Assembly (NCBI RefSeq): GCF_001625305.1
Contig: NW_017804032.1
Span: 546,110-610,109, forward strand
Reading direction: 5' to 3'
Length of the DNA stretch: 64,000 nucleotides
From: Branchiostoma belcheri
Taxonomy: Eukaryota > Chordata > Leptocardii > Amphioxiformes > Branchiostomatidae
A program made the position numbers and the translations under genes. Positions within the stretch are counted from its first letter, which is position 1, and each line of letters begins with the position of its first letter. Below are positions 12,380-23,097 of the stretch, one piece after another. A model generated the notes under the pieces. It was not told the DNA's origin and did not search any database. It was given only the letters and a program-made list of their open reading frames with translations.

Positions 12380-12910
12380 TTGTTTTTCTTGGGTGGTCAT
12401 TCGATCATTTGAAACATGCATATACTTGTAGTGAAAAAGTGTCAGATAAGGTGGTTAATAATGGGCCATTGCCTCCGGGGGAGTGAGTGAGTGAGTGAGT
12501 GAGTGAGTGAGTGAGTGAGTGAGTGAGTGAGTGAGTGAGTGAGTGATAATAGGACTATGAAACACTTGTAACATGTAATTGAGAACGATAAAACATCTGA
12601 GGCTATCGATTATGTACATGGAGACCTAATTTGCATAATTAATGGGAAATTGCTATAATTTCATAGTTGTAATCGCTGTGAAATTCATACTTGCTGCATT
12701 TGGAAGTTAAGTGAAGCTCAACAGCAATAAACATGATTTATTCAAATCAATAAGATTAGGCTGTCATTGATTGGAGAATATGATCAACTTATATAATCCA
12801 TGCAAATGAGGTTCTTATTTGCAAAATTAATGAGTACAAATGTATAAATTGTCCACCGGAAGGGTAAACACCATTTGGCGAAGGTATGAGATCGTGGAAC
12901 TGTTGTTTGG
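12380..12910 (+). mobile_element. Shortened copy of the 47.6-kb element family
   Basis: From 12590 to 12905 this follows the 48180-48575 sequence: TATCGATTATGTA, GACCTAATTTGCATAAT, TTGGAAGTT, TATGATCAA, ending in GGTATGAGATCGTGGAACT. The 5' part is reduced to a CATTGCCTCCGGGGGAG-type head followed by a (GTGA)n array, so the copy has an internal deletion relative to 47616-48579. Confidence 0.7.
12481..12545 (+). repeat. (GTGA)n microsatellite
   Basis: About 16 perfect GTGA units with no interruption, embedded in the mobile-element copy. Confidence 0.97.
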
Positions 12911-13129
12911 CATTTGCTAATGATTTTGAAACCAGTACCGCGAAAGCACTACATGCAAGGTCCTACAAAGAAGGAAAAGTTACATACTCAAAATTCTGCA
13001 GGAAGCAGATCAATCCTTATGAAGTTGGTTGGACAATTTACTACCATAATTTATTTACCTGCCAATATTTAGTGTAGTATTTAGTATGTAAACAGCACGG
13101 CCAAGCTTTGATTCATCAACAACACCGCC

Positions 13130-13232
13130 GTGCGGAAGTAGTGTGAACTGCAGCGTGTTCTCGTGAAATCACGTTGTTGTCGTAGTCACGTGATCAGACC
13201 GCGAGAGAATTCAAACTTTGAGCGGGTCCAAA
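13130..13232 (+). promoter_or_regulatory. CENP-I proximal promoter with cell-cycle type motifs
   Basis: Just before the CENP-I ATG lie an ETS-type CGGAAGT (13133-13139), a perfect E-box TCACGTGA (13186-13193) and TTCAAA (13210-13215), the reverse form of the CHR motif TTTGAA. A GAGCGGG stretch resembling an E2F half-site follows. CHR and E2F-like sites near the start are known for DREAM-regulated G2/M genes, a class that includes kinetochore genes. No TATA box is evident. Confidence 0.45.
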
Positions 13233-16200
13233 ATGGCGGAAGAAGCTACGAGACAACTCCCAAATTTGGAGGACTCTTTGTCATATTTTACAGACGGTAA
13301 GACTTATTCAACTCACGACATGCTTTCATGTCGTAAAAGAGGAATGTACCTTTCTTTTGAAATCACCATGAGGGTTATGTTTACGAGAGGAGAAGGCAAA
13401 ACGAGCTGTCAAATTTATGGCGCTAAAGCAACATACACAGAAATTGCTGTGTGGGGAGGGGGGCTTGTGTTGTTTTGCATGTTTTATTTGTGTTGTAGCA
13501 ATTTGTACCACATAATATATGACTATTATGAGAAACATTATAAAACTTATTACTTTGTAAGATGCATTTATGAGTAGTGTAGGCTGTAATACACATATAC
13601 TTGGTTTTACTTAAAATAATTTGCCCACAAATTATAAGATAGTGAACTTCTGATGGGCGTAGTGAGGAAAGCTTCGAAAGTCGTGTACAGTGCCTTTCCC
13701 AAGGGGCACAAGTTTGGTGACTTAGAAGGATTCGAACTCGGGACATCATGGTTCTGAGCCAAACACTCTGCTCTGCCGTTACGCCACACATCCCCACTTA
13801 TAATTGCCAAGAAATTCCTTACTTTCCATATTTTTTAACACTACTGACTGATATGATAATGATAAATATATTTTTTTCTTTTAAAAAAATGATGTCTAGA
13901 ATCAGCCAGTACGAAGGTTCGAGGCAATATAAAGCTGCAGCTGGCCCTGGAGGGGATAGAACAACACGCCCAGAACAAGGGCCTGAGTCCTGACACCATC
14001 CTGTCTCTCACTCAAGTCATCACCAGCGGGAAGTTTGGTGAGTTCTTATATCATGACATGAAGCTATTTTTTGTATGAGCAGTATGCAATATGAAAAGTA
14101 AGTCATTATGCAATACTGCAATGCTAGAAAAACTTAGTTCATACATTTGTACATGTATTACATTGACTTTTGTCGATATTTTGAATTTTGCATGCAGTTT
14201 TTATAAAAGAATATCTCTAAAAAAATTGCACTGATTTCAAGTAATGTTTCAGTCAAAAAAAGTATCTACTTCAGTATTTAGGTATAGTCAGGATCTGTAT
14301 GTACTAACTAGTATGCAACCTGACAGACAAAGCCCTCTCTTTTGTTTATCACTATTTTATTTTATCACCAAAGCGGATTCTACCAACAGCCGACTGGTGA
14401 AGTGCCTGATCCCTGCCACTACTGTACCAGAGGAGGCAGCAGTGAGGGCCATCTCATGGATGTGTACCAACAAGCCTTCCAAAAATGTTCAGGTCTGCTC
14501 ATATCTAGTCACGTGGTGTGTTTGTTTGTGTGTTTGCTTATGTTTAATTAACTGTCATTTTGAGGACGATAACAGGAAGTTAGCTCAAAGGTCCCAGAAA
14601 AGGTTACTCCAATTCCTGCCTTCAAATTCAATTTCCTGTTATATGCATGTCTGTTGTCTTATAGGAACCACTGCAAAAATACAGAATTAGAGAGAAATTC
14701 ACAATCGGGAGTAAAACAAAGAATTCACAAAAACTATTATATTTCAAATTCATGAAGATCTTCAATTTCTTGTTGTTTACAGGCTCTCTTGCTGCGCTGG
14801 CTGGTTCTTGTGTATGACCTGATTGACGGGAAGGACAAGCTGCATGCCTTATATGGAGTCCTGTTCTTCTTCATACAGAGTGATGTCCTGGTATGTTACA
14901 TTCAGCTGCAGGGCTTGAAATTCTTTTTCACTGGTGTAGGTAACATTGAAAATTACCTGCACCAGACAAATTTCACCTGCACCACTCATGGCACAATGTT
15001 TAATACAATGTATAATTTTATTGTCTTTCAACTAATTCAACGGAATTTCTTTCAAATGAAAGTTTAAGTTACTTGTACATGTACATAGAGAGTTGTTCAA
15101 AACAACTCCACTTTAACATTGCCCTGTCCATTGTTTCCAGTGCCCACATGTTTGTCATCTGCTGTATTTGCTGACAAGGAAGCAAGATGGTGAGACAGTG
15201 TGGTTTGCTATATGTTTTCTTTATAAGCAACATGAACTTGTAGTTTACAATGAGATTTCTATCTGTTAGGCCTAGGCAAAAAAATGTTGTGTTTCCTGTT
15301 TCCCAACCGACCATAGACAAAAAATGATCGATAAGAATACTAGAAGCATGGCTTTGTAGATGCTTCAACTCTTCAAAGAGTAAGAATATATTACATGAAT
15401 GTATTTATGTATTTACTAACCTGATAGATGTCATTGTTGTGTATTTTCAGTGCGGTTGTTCCGTGTGCGTCCCCTGTTGGACATGCAGACCAGAGTGGGT
15501 GCCCAGCCCCATGTGACAGGCCTGCTGTCCTTATACAAACTGTACCGCCCTGAACTCATCAACGTACCACTCAAAACACACAGGGTAGGGATGACAGCCT
15601 TCTTTATGTTTACCGAAGGAAAACATAATAATTGTTTTTGCTCTGTTTACCTCTTGTTCTCCAAACCAATAAGGTAAATGACCTGAACCAGATGTCTGTC
15701 ACCATGGTAACTAGTATTGGGTTACATCATGTTGCAATTTATAACAGGAGGGATTTAGACTTCTGTCTGACCATATATGAACGTGTTTGAGTAAGAATTA
15801 ACAGAGCAGACCATATCTGAAGGCAAACATTATGCATTTGCTTTGCAAATGTTACTTTCTAGTTTCTTTACTCAACTGTTACAAGACCTAGAAACTCAGG
15901 TGCAATAGCCTATAGCTATGGGTAGAGTATTTGATTTGCATTTAGAAGGTTGGAAAGTCATCTATTTTCTGATAGGAAATGTCTAATCACTGTGCTGCTC
16001 TCTCTGTACCAGGTCTTTTTCAAACAGACAGATAAAGCATGGGCAGCCCTGATTCGCCAGGTTCAGCTGAGAAACTGCCCCCGAGAGGAGAGGGACCAAT
16101 GGCTGAAGACGACACAAATCCCCATCACAAATCTGATCAATGATGTAGACCCAACAACAGAACCGGTAAGCATTTAAATTAAAAGCAGCTCTGTTTAAAA

Positions 16201-19200
16201 TTAACTGGTCTAGTGCAGTCAGAAATCTCTCTAAAGATTAGAATACTGTATTTGTAGTTGATTGTTTAGAAACACCACTAAGCTGTAAATACATGTAAGT
16301 TGAATATACAAAATGTATTGTAATACAATACTGTAAGTTTGAGAGCTTTTGTCTTTACAACTAACCATACATGGTTTAATTTTGCATGTAGATTTTTGAA
16401 ATTGCATGCAACTTTGCATGTAACTGCAAAAAATATTTTGAGCCCTGGCTGAGTTTCTTTGTCAAACTTTGCTTGTACATTGTAGTTTAAACTTTGACTT
16501 TGTTTTACAGAGAGCCAAGAAGGCCAAACTGGACTGTATCCCTGCCATTGAGTACTCTGGATGTTTGGACCAGAACACGACTGCCCAGTCTGACAAAGTA
16601 CCAGTTCAGCTTGTCGGCTCCTTCCAAGAGTTGTTGAATAACTTGGATAACCTGGAAGTAAGAGCATTCATTGTTCATTGTAACCTACTGACCCTAGTAG
16701 TTTTTTATCGACTTGCTGTTAGAGCTATAAAATTTTCTGAATTTCAGACCCTCTTAATGAGTCTAAAACACCGTTTAATGCATTTTTAAAAATAAAACGG
16801 ATGAAATCATAATGTACACAAGCAAGCAGGTAGATCCTTCAGACTTAATGCATTGTTAAACTTTATTTGTTGGATTATTTTAGCCCAAATCTAAACAAAT
16901 AAAAAAACAACAACAAAAAAAGCCCTATCTACCGACCCTACTTTTTTCAGTCAGGACCGAAACTGAAATCCTAATAATATTCCTAGGTCTAAATGTATAA
17001 TAAAGTTCATTTATTCATTCATAAATGTTCTGTTTCCCTCCCCTCCCAGCTGCCCAGCCAGGCTGCAGCAGTGTTGCGTTCTCAGTACCTCCAACACCTG
17101 GTGAGCTGTCATCCCCAGCAGCATGTGGCACATCGCATTGGCTACTGGCTCTACAGGACACTGCACCAAGGTGTGGAAAGTAGTCACGTGTAGAATACCA
17201 CACAGTGTATTCGCCCAGTTTGCCCAATGCATTACTATTAGTGACCACCTCGGCGCAGCTGCATAAGGTTGCCCATGTGACCCTTTTTGTGATTCCTTAG
17301 ATAATTTTTCCCACTGACTCAAACATTAGAGATCCTGTTTAGCTACAGTATATATCTAGATTAGAGCGACCATCTATCTACATAGATCAGATTGTAGCAC
17401 TATTGACTGCAGTAAAATACTGTTTACAATGTGATTTTTACATTGGACTTGTTTTTGGTTTGTTACTAATAATGAATTTAGAAACATATCCTAACTTTAT
17501 GACTCACCTTTGTGACATTGTTTTATCCATTGTAGATCTAGTGGACTGTCCCTCTGCCAGCACCAAACCCAGGGTAGAGAAACTATTAAAGGCTCTCATC
17601 AACTTTACAGACTTCTTACAGGTGAGTCTTACCACATTTTGGACAAAATCTTTGGCACAATCACTCCACCAAACATGCTCAATGAGCTACACGCCTTCTG
17701 ATTGGTTGATTCTCCGCTGGTTACAAGTGTTCTTATTTGTTCCATTGGGAGCTGGTGTTAGTGGGAGATACGATCGTGGCGAAAGGGTCTGAACGGGAAA
17801 GCCATGATTATGGTGAAAGTCTCACCCTTTTACCTTTAACCCATGTTCCAGGAGGGAGTTCCCCTGTGTGAGATGTTCCTATGGGAGTATCTGTTCACCT
17901 GGAATGGACTGGACCACCGACCGCAAATCCTCCAGCTCATCACAAGGTCCAGACTGCATCCCTTCCAGAGTAAGCAACTATACAATACTGATACAACTGC
18001 CCTTCAACCTCTGTATATCCTTGTTCTATTCATGTCTAAAATGCAGCCTATAGATGGTTTCGATATGGTGTCATTGCTGTAGACACTGGCATGTTGGTGT
18101 CCCTGTTGGCATATCAATGAATCATACCCGATGGAAAAATATATAGTAGAGGGGATTCATTCCTCAAGCTAACCGACATCTTGCACACGCAGTCGTCCCT
18201 CAGTAAGACATCTGGAGCTGCATAGTTTCCGTTTAGAACTTTTATTCAGCCTGTCACACAATAGCTAAAGATATCGCACTTCTTGTCCTCATTCAGGACT
18301 TAATGACTACGTTCTGGAACCACTCAGAAGGCTGTTCTTCACATCCAGGGTCCACTGTAAGGTGAGTTTTTTACTGTCTTTTTTTTGCAGACAAAAAAGT
18401 AGATAACTCACCATAAAAAGGAAGCTCGCCATAAATGTTTGGTCAATCTCATCAACCTTCATCCACACATCTGACAAATGTTGACGAGATTGACCAAAAA
18501 TTTATGATGAGTAATACTTTCTTGTGTTGGAAGAATCTTAAACTCTACAACTTCATGAAACACGTTTTTTAACACCTGTTCTGGTATGATTTTCTTACTG
18601 CAGTGCCAGATCCTGGCCTGTCTGACAGAGTTACTGAGGAACCATGTGTCTGTGGAGTGGGCACGGCACCAGCAAACACAAAACTCTGAGGAAGAGACAA
18701 CCAGGTAAGAACTTCTGTTAGTCTTGTCAGGAAAGGTAGATCATCTAACTAAAGTATGAATCGAGATATCATTCTTGAGTTCCCAAACACACCCCTGCTT
18801 CTATTGAATCAGTTAGTCAGGGTTGCCTAAGCTTCATGTTTTTGTCATGTTGATTATATGGATACTTAAGACACTTTTGATTAACTACTGATGTAATGTG
18901 GATCATAGATATGAGGAAGGTTGACACAATCGTCTGAAAATTTCTTGTGTTCAAATGAAGTTTAAACACTACAACTATGGTTTCTACCAACACAGATGAG
19001 CTTTCATTTGAATGTACATGTTATGTTCTGTCTCCAGCCTGTCCCTGTTTCCTGTGGACAGTGAGGTGTTCCCGGCCCTACAGTCTATCCAGGAGCTGGT
19101 GTTCTATGTGGACAGGCTGTGTGTGGTGGGACTACAGCAGGAGGACGGACATGCCATGCTCATGCACTATACACTGGGCTTCTTTGAACTGGTGAGAACA

Positions 19201-21951
19201 TTTCCTACTGCCAGTTCACTTTGGTCTCAAGGAATGATACTAGTACCCTTATTCACAAGGAAATTGTTCCCACATTTCTATCACACATTTTAAGTATGAT
19301 TACATCTACTAGTTTTCCTCGGTCACTAACAAAAAGTAGGAAAAGCTAGTAGAAATATCTGACAGTTTTCAAACCCATTTAGTTACTTCAGTAACAATTC
19401 CCTTGTGTATCTCATTATGTGGATGTCTAACCTTCATCAACGTGATACAGTAGTGCTTTTGAGAATATTACAGGAAAGAAATCATTAGAAAAAGGTCAGA
19501 CAAAATCTTGAGCTGTATCAGTGACACTGAAGTCTTGGGCCATCCAAGAAATGAATTCCTTGGTGACCTAATGTAGTTAGGGCTGTACAAGAAAGATTGT
19601 GCTACTAGTAATATTCAGCTGGCAAACATTGTTGAGTTGTATCAACTTGTAAAAAAATGACATGTATATTGATTTTTAATTATTGATTTTTGATTTACTG
19701 ATATTTCTTAGAACTTCTATTTCTTGACTTAATGGTGGTAATTTTTGCCTAGATAATGATAACTCAGAGTCAAAGCTGTTTTGGTTATGTGTCCTTCCGT
19801 CCATAGGTGACCCAGCTACAGCGCAGGTTTGACATCCCGTTGGTGCATGCCCCGTCTGCACCTATAGTGTACATGGCCATGTTTGACACCAACGCCCTGA
19901 CTGTGGCTCGCATATGTGCCATCATGTATGGGTAAGTAACATGTACAGTATCATGTACTCTACATGTATCAGGTAACATTGAATATTACCTCAACCAGAT
20001 ATGGTTTTACTTGCATCACTCAGACATTGAGAAGTAAGGATCACACTAAAAAATGTTCAGAAACCATTGCCATCATTTCTTTTATTCTTCAACATTTCTT
20101 TATTTCTTTATTCTTTATTCATACACCTATGTGTATACATTGTATATTACTACATGAACCAGTGCAGGTAGACATCAGAAATAGTGCACAGCACCAATTT
20201 TACCTGCACTAAGGTGCCTGCACCCAGTATTGTGAGCCCTGACAAAGTGTTACACTTTTCCTCAGTCTGTGTCATCCTATCCCTATATTTTTTCATCCCT
20301 CTATTTGACTCTAGGTTCAGAGAAGAGGTAACCTCCCTGAAACAGAAGCCAGTACAGGAGTCGTATGGTTTCACCAGCTCCAGCATTAGGAAGTTCAACA
20401 ACTGTATCCTAGACATCTGTGATGCTCTGTGGAGGTGCAAGGCCTTCAGCAGGTGAGGTTTTTTATTATTAATTAATTATTAATTATTTAAGTTTTTTAA
20501 CTCATTTCTTTTCTGTAACCGTATATCAGGAAACAGTAAGGCCTGTCACAGGGCTAAAGAAGTGTTCCTCATCAGGTTTCATTTTGTTTTATGTACATAT
20601 GGGGAAAATATGTTAGCATCTTAAATTCTGCATTGTGTTTTAGTTTAATTCCTTTCCACAACTTTCAGTGCATAGGGCAGTGCCCATCTCCATTCTATAT
20701 CCCTTGGACCACACAGTTGTGCAAGCCAGGGGGATAGTCGACTGGTAGTGGTGTGTGGTTTAAGACCAGTTAGTCAGACATATCACAGAAGAACATACAA
20801 ATCTTTTGTTATGAGGGTAACTTACTTTGATATTTCACAATCACAACAGTTGTTTCTCTGATATTTTTTCCACCAGTGGGAAGAATGAGGCGAGTGTCTT
20901 CCACGTGCCAAAGTCGGTTGTGAAACAGACTGGTATTGAAGGCGTTGGTGAAAGTTTCTCCCTGTACAACCACATAGCACTGCAGGGCTTCACTCACACT
21001 TTCCTACAGAAGGTAACATGCAAATAATTGCCTTCGTTTTTGTCCTTAGTTTGTCTTTGTTGTATTTAATATTTTGATATTAGCTAGAATTCCAAACTCA
21101 TGTTGTCAAAGTGCACCCAAATATTTTTCTGTGCACTTTTAGGTACTAGTAGATTTTAGTTAAGCTGGTGCACAAGTGAACCTAGTGCAAAAAATTGAAT
21201 TTAAATGTAGGTATGACAATGACACTATGTTTTAATGTTCGTCCCATGTTTTGTTCCCACACAGTCCCTGCCACCAGGAACCCCTATCACACCCAGGCCT
21301 AGGTCCAGACAGGTAACGTCTGAAACATTTTTGTTGATTGCTTGGAGAGTGAATGGATTTACTTACTTGTCTTCCTTTAAACACCATAAGAGAATTCATC
21401 ATGTGTTTACTTGAAGTCTTGAATGAGAATTGATGTTGATACATGTATTAAAAATTCTATAAACACTGGGATATTTGAGTTCTATTTTACTCAACCACTA
21501 ACCAAAGGTCAATTTACACAGAGCAAAAAAATCATCCCACGACAATTGATGCGTGTCACATGCTGTAGAACAGATTCTTTGAGCATGTAAACAGGTCCGC
21601 CACGCTGCACTTTCATGTGGCACGTCCAGGATGCGGACCTATTTACATGCTCGAAAAATCTGTCCTACAACACACTGCACTGCACACGCACTGCATGTCA
21701 GTCGTATGAAAAACTTTTTTGTGCCGTGTAAACTGGCCCCAGATGTGGTCCTCTGCCTTCCATTCCAACATAATTTTTTTCCACAGAGTACCCAGGACAG
21801 GAGTGCATATCTGGACTTCCTGACTTCCCAGGGTCTGGAGGGGATCCAGGGTTTCATCAGCAGTTTTATCAAAGTGGGAAAGTCCTCCACTCCCAGTTCT
21901 GCTGCACCTTCCACTGCTAGTTCTACTGCAACATCTGCATACAGCACTTAG
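13233..21951 (+). CDS. CENPI: Centromere protein I (CENP-I/Mis6), complete, 19 coding exons
   Basis: CENP-I is a HEAT-repeat-like subunit of the CENP-H/I/K/M part of the inner kinetochore (CCAN) and supports CENP-A chromatin and kinetochore assembly. Exons: 13233-13296, 13906-14037, 14374-14492, 14783-14890, 15141-15189, 15451-15584, 16013-16165, 16511-16657, 17050-17170, 17536-17621, 17852-17969, 18297-18361, 18604-18704, 19038-19191, 19807-19931, 20315-20452, 20877-21012, 21265-21312, 21787-21951. All have AG/GT borders and agreeing phases, giving 2163 nt or 720 aa; human CENP-I is 756. Family-like blocks include LVKCLIPATTVPEEAAVRAI, RWLVLVYDLIDGKDKLHALY (residues ~110-130), EYLFTWNGLDHRPQILQLI and SSIRKFNNCILDICDALWR. 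The start is the ATG in AAAATGGCGGAAG, giving MAEEATRQLPNLEDSL. Exon 18 (48 nt) could be skipped in frame. The last ~24 residues are a Ser/Ala/Thr-rich tail. Exon 3 has a weak donor (GTCTGC). Confidence 0.95.
13650..13797 (-). mobile_element. tRNA-derived SINE in CENP-I intron 1
   Basis: Read on the minus strand, it starts with a tRNA-like head: an A-box-like TGGCGTAACGGCAGAG, then the B-box GAGTTCGAATCC. After it comes a body with CCCCTTGGGAAAGGCACTG and ACGACTTTC...CCTCACT, a core I know from tRNA-derived SINEs of invertebrate deuterostomes. It is antisense to CENP-I and fully intronic (intron 13297-13905). Confidence 0.85.
14915..15015 (+). repeat. Dispersed repeat family B copy (CENP-I intron 4)
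   Basis: AGGGCTTGAAATTCTTTTTC, then GGTGTAGGTAACATTG, ATTACCTGCACCAGACAA and CACCTGCACCACTCA match 43110-43265 in the same order. The family is also present at 19965-20245. Confidence 0.75.
15265..15330 (+). repeat. Dispersed repeat family C fragment (CENP-I intron 5)
   Basis: TAGGCCTAGGCAAAAAAATG, then TGTGTTTCCTGTTTCCCAAC and CGACC match both ends of the 37541-37925 inverted-repeat element. Confidence 0.65.
15600..15845 (+). repeat. Dispersed repeat family A, longest copy (CENP-I intron 6)
   Basis: This 240-bp stretch is the fullest copy of a family also seen at 9160-9260, 48605-48660 and, inverted, at 63835-64000. Shared blocks are CACCATGGTAACTAGT, TTGGGTTACATCATGTTGCA, GGAGGGATTTAGAC and GAGTAAGAATTAACAGAGCA followed by GACCATAT. 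Confidence 0.8.
16880..16990 (-). repeat. Dispersed repeat family C fragment (CENP-I intron 8)
   Basis: AAAAAAAGCCCTATCTACCG, ACCCTACTTTTTTCAGTCAG and CCTAGGTCTA resemble the inside and end of the 37541-37925 element in inverted orientation. The match is weaker than for the other fragments. Confidence 0.4.
18425..18511. mobile_element. Hairpin element in CENP-I intron 12
   Basis: Arms of about 32 bp pair with few mismatches: CATAAATGTTTGGTCAATCT and CATCAAC on the left, GTTGACGAGATTGACCAAAA and ATTTATGATGAG on the right, around a loop of about 23 bp. This is a MITE-like fold-back. It lies inside an intron and does not affect coding. Confidence 0.65.
19965..20245 (+). repeat. Dispersed repeat family B copy (CENP-I intron 15)
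   Basis: CAGGTAACATTGAATATTAC, CAACCAGATATGG, CACTCAGACATTGAGAAGTA, ACTAAAAAATGTTCAGAAAC and CATTGCCATCATTTCTTTTA align in order with 43150-43280. A second half, CTGCACTAAGGTGCCTGCAC followed by GAGCCCTGAC, may be an inverted end of the same element. Confidence 0.75.
21513..21735. mobile_element. Long imperfect palindrome in CENP-I intron 18
   Basis: The outer arms TTTACACAGAGCAAAAAA and TTTTTTTGTGCCGTGTAAA pair, as do the inner arms TTGAGCATGTAAACAGGTCC (GC) and (GC) GGACCTATTTACATGCTCGA. Together they form a fold-back element of about 220 bp. It ends about 50 bp before the last CENP-I exon (21787). Confidence 0.7.
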
Positions 21952-22275
21952 AGTGCTACACAGGACAAGCTAGGGCAAGAACCACATAATGTATATTATC
22001 TACACTGTAAAGAGTTGTAAAGGTTTCTCTGGGGATAAATGGGTTTTCCTATTATCATATGATGTATTTACAGATATGAAGGGCCATTTTTTATGTCCAC
22101 ATCATATATGCACTGGAATGTTGTTAATGCATAACTAACACCAATCTTACAGGTAATAGTTTTCTGTAAAATTCTAGCAAGATGCTGTGGTATTTTCATG
22201 TATGAATTGCCATGCCCATTATGATGAAAAAAATGCATGATCACAATCTGAAGTGCTTTGAAATCAATACTGACT

Positions 22276-22281
22276 AATAAA
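22276..22281 (+). terminator. CENP-I polyadenylation signal
   Basis: AATAAA lies 325 bp after the CENP-I stop codon in a 3' UTR free of competing hexamers. Cleavage is expected near 22295-22310, right where the convergent minus-strand gene also ends. Confidence 0.65.
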
Positions 22282-22325
22282 GGCTCACACACAAGGAAAA
22301 ACTTTTCATGTTTCCACAAAGTTCA

Positions 22326-22331
22326 TTTATT
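22326..22331 (-). terminator. Polyadenylation signal of the convergent minus-strand gene
   Basis: AATAAA on the minus strand (TTTATT on plus) lies about 93 bp after the stop codon of the 22424 ORF. It supports that ORF being a real 3'-terminal exon. Confidence 0.5.
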
Positions 22332-22423
22332 GCTACACACACTTTTTTCTTCTTGACAGTGATATCTCAATACGTGTACATACATACATGTACTTTGTTC
22401 TGTGAGGTATGTGGGGTGTTCTA

Positions 22424-23097
22424 CTATTGCAGATATTTTTCAGCTGCCTCCATGTCCAATGTTGCATCTGGTATATTTGCACTACCACCCCTTTGGGTGC
22501 CATGTTCTTTTTTCCTCGCGCCGGTTTTGATACCACATTCACTGTGAGTAAACACACCAACAAGAAGAAACACTCGCCCCATCTCCATATACTTCCGGTC
22601 GACATATACCAGATAGCAGTCTGACCCATCTCCATTGAGATGGACCTTACAAAGAGTGCTTTTACCATGAGGATTCATACCATGCAGCTTGTACCTAAGT
22701 TTTGATTGAAATATTTTTCTACCCTGGACAAGCTCTCTGTCACCCGTACCACCGTTAAAGTTGCATGTTTTCCCCTCTGAGTCAGTGTAAGAGTTATGTC
22801 CTAAGCGCAGCGCTTCCATGGCAGGACCAATATGACCATGGCACAGGTGTATGTTTTTTTCCAGGCTCTTTTGGAAGCTTTTCCTCCAGTCATGTGGCAG
22901 GACAAGGGTCGCTATATTATGTTCCTCAACCGCCCCGCCAACAGCGCCCTCTTCCTCCCCTCCTTGTACTGCACGAGGTGTTTTTCCTAATTTCACTCCA
23001 TCCTCCAGGAAGTAGATTGTCATCTCTAGGAGTTCGGATTTTTTGTCGAGCTCTTTTCTCACTAGAGCAACAAAGCAGTCGTCTACTGTCTTTGTAG
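22424..23097 (-). CDS. Hypothetical protein, C-terminal exon
   Basis: I do not recognise this protein. The open frame is about 220 codons and well over twice the length of chance ORFs nearby. It is probably the last exon of a gene whose first exon is at 24159-24518. On the minus strand the frame is open back to a stop near 23108. Possible acceptors put the exon start at 23097 (TAG) or 23085 (CAG); the only initiator-like codon is a GTG, so it is probably spliced. The protein starts with a KELDKKSELLEMTIYFLEDG helix-like stretch, then a Gly/Glu-rich linker. A Cys/His-rich part follows with HLCHGHIGPAMEALRLGHNS and KLHGMNPHGKSTLCKVHLNG, and then a hydrophobic strand FLLVGVFTHSECG. A polyadenylation signal follows the stop. 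No domain name is offered. Confidence 0.55.

Larger units (their letters stand above)
11116..13080. other. HS6ST 3' UTR and intergenic sequence to CENP-I
   Basis: The first ~830 bases are probably the HS6ST 3' UTR, with a polyadenylation signal at 11944. Within it is a 114-bp inverted-repeat element (11473-11586). From about 12.4 kb on lies a copy of a mobile-element family with a (GTGA)n array inside it. No further gene is seen. Confidence 0.5.

Noticed and set aside
13720..13797. tRNA gene candidate from A- and B-box-like sequence
   Set aside because: The A box is imperfect, no full cloverleaf could be drawn, and a SINE body follows directly. It is called as a tRNA-derived SINE instead.
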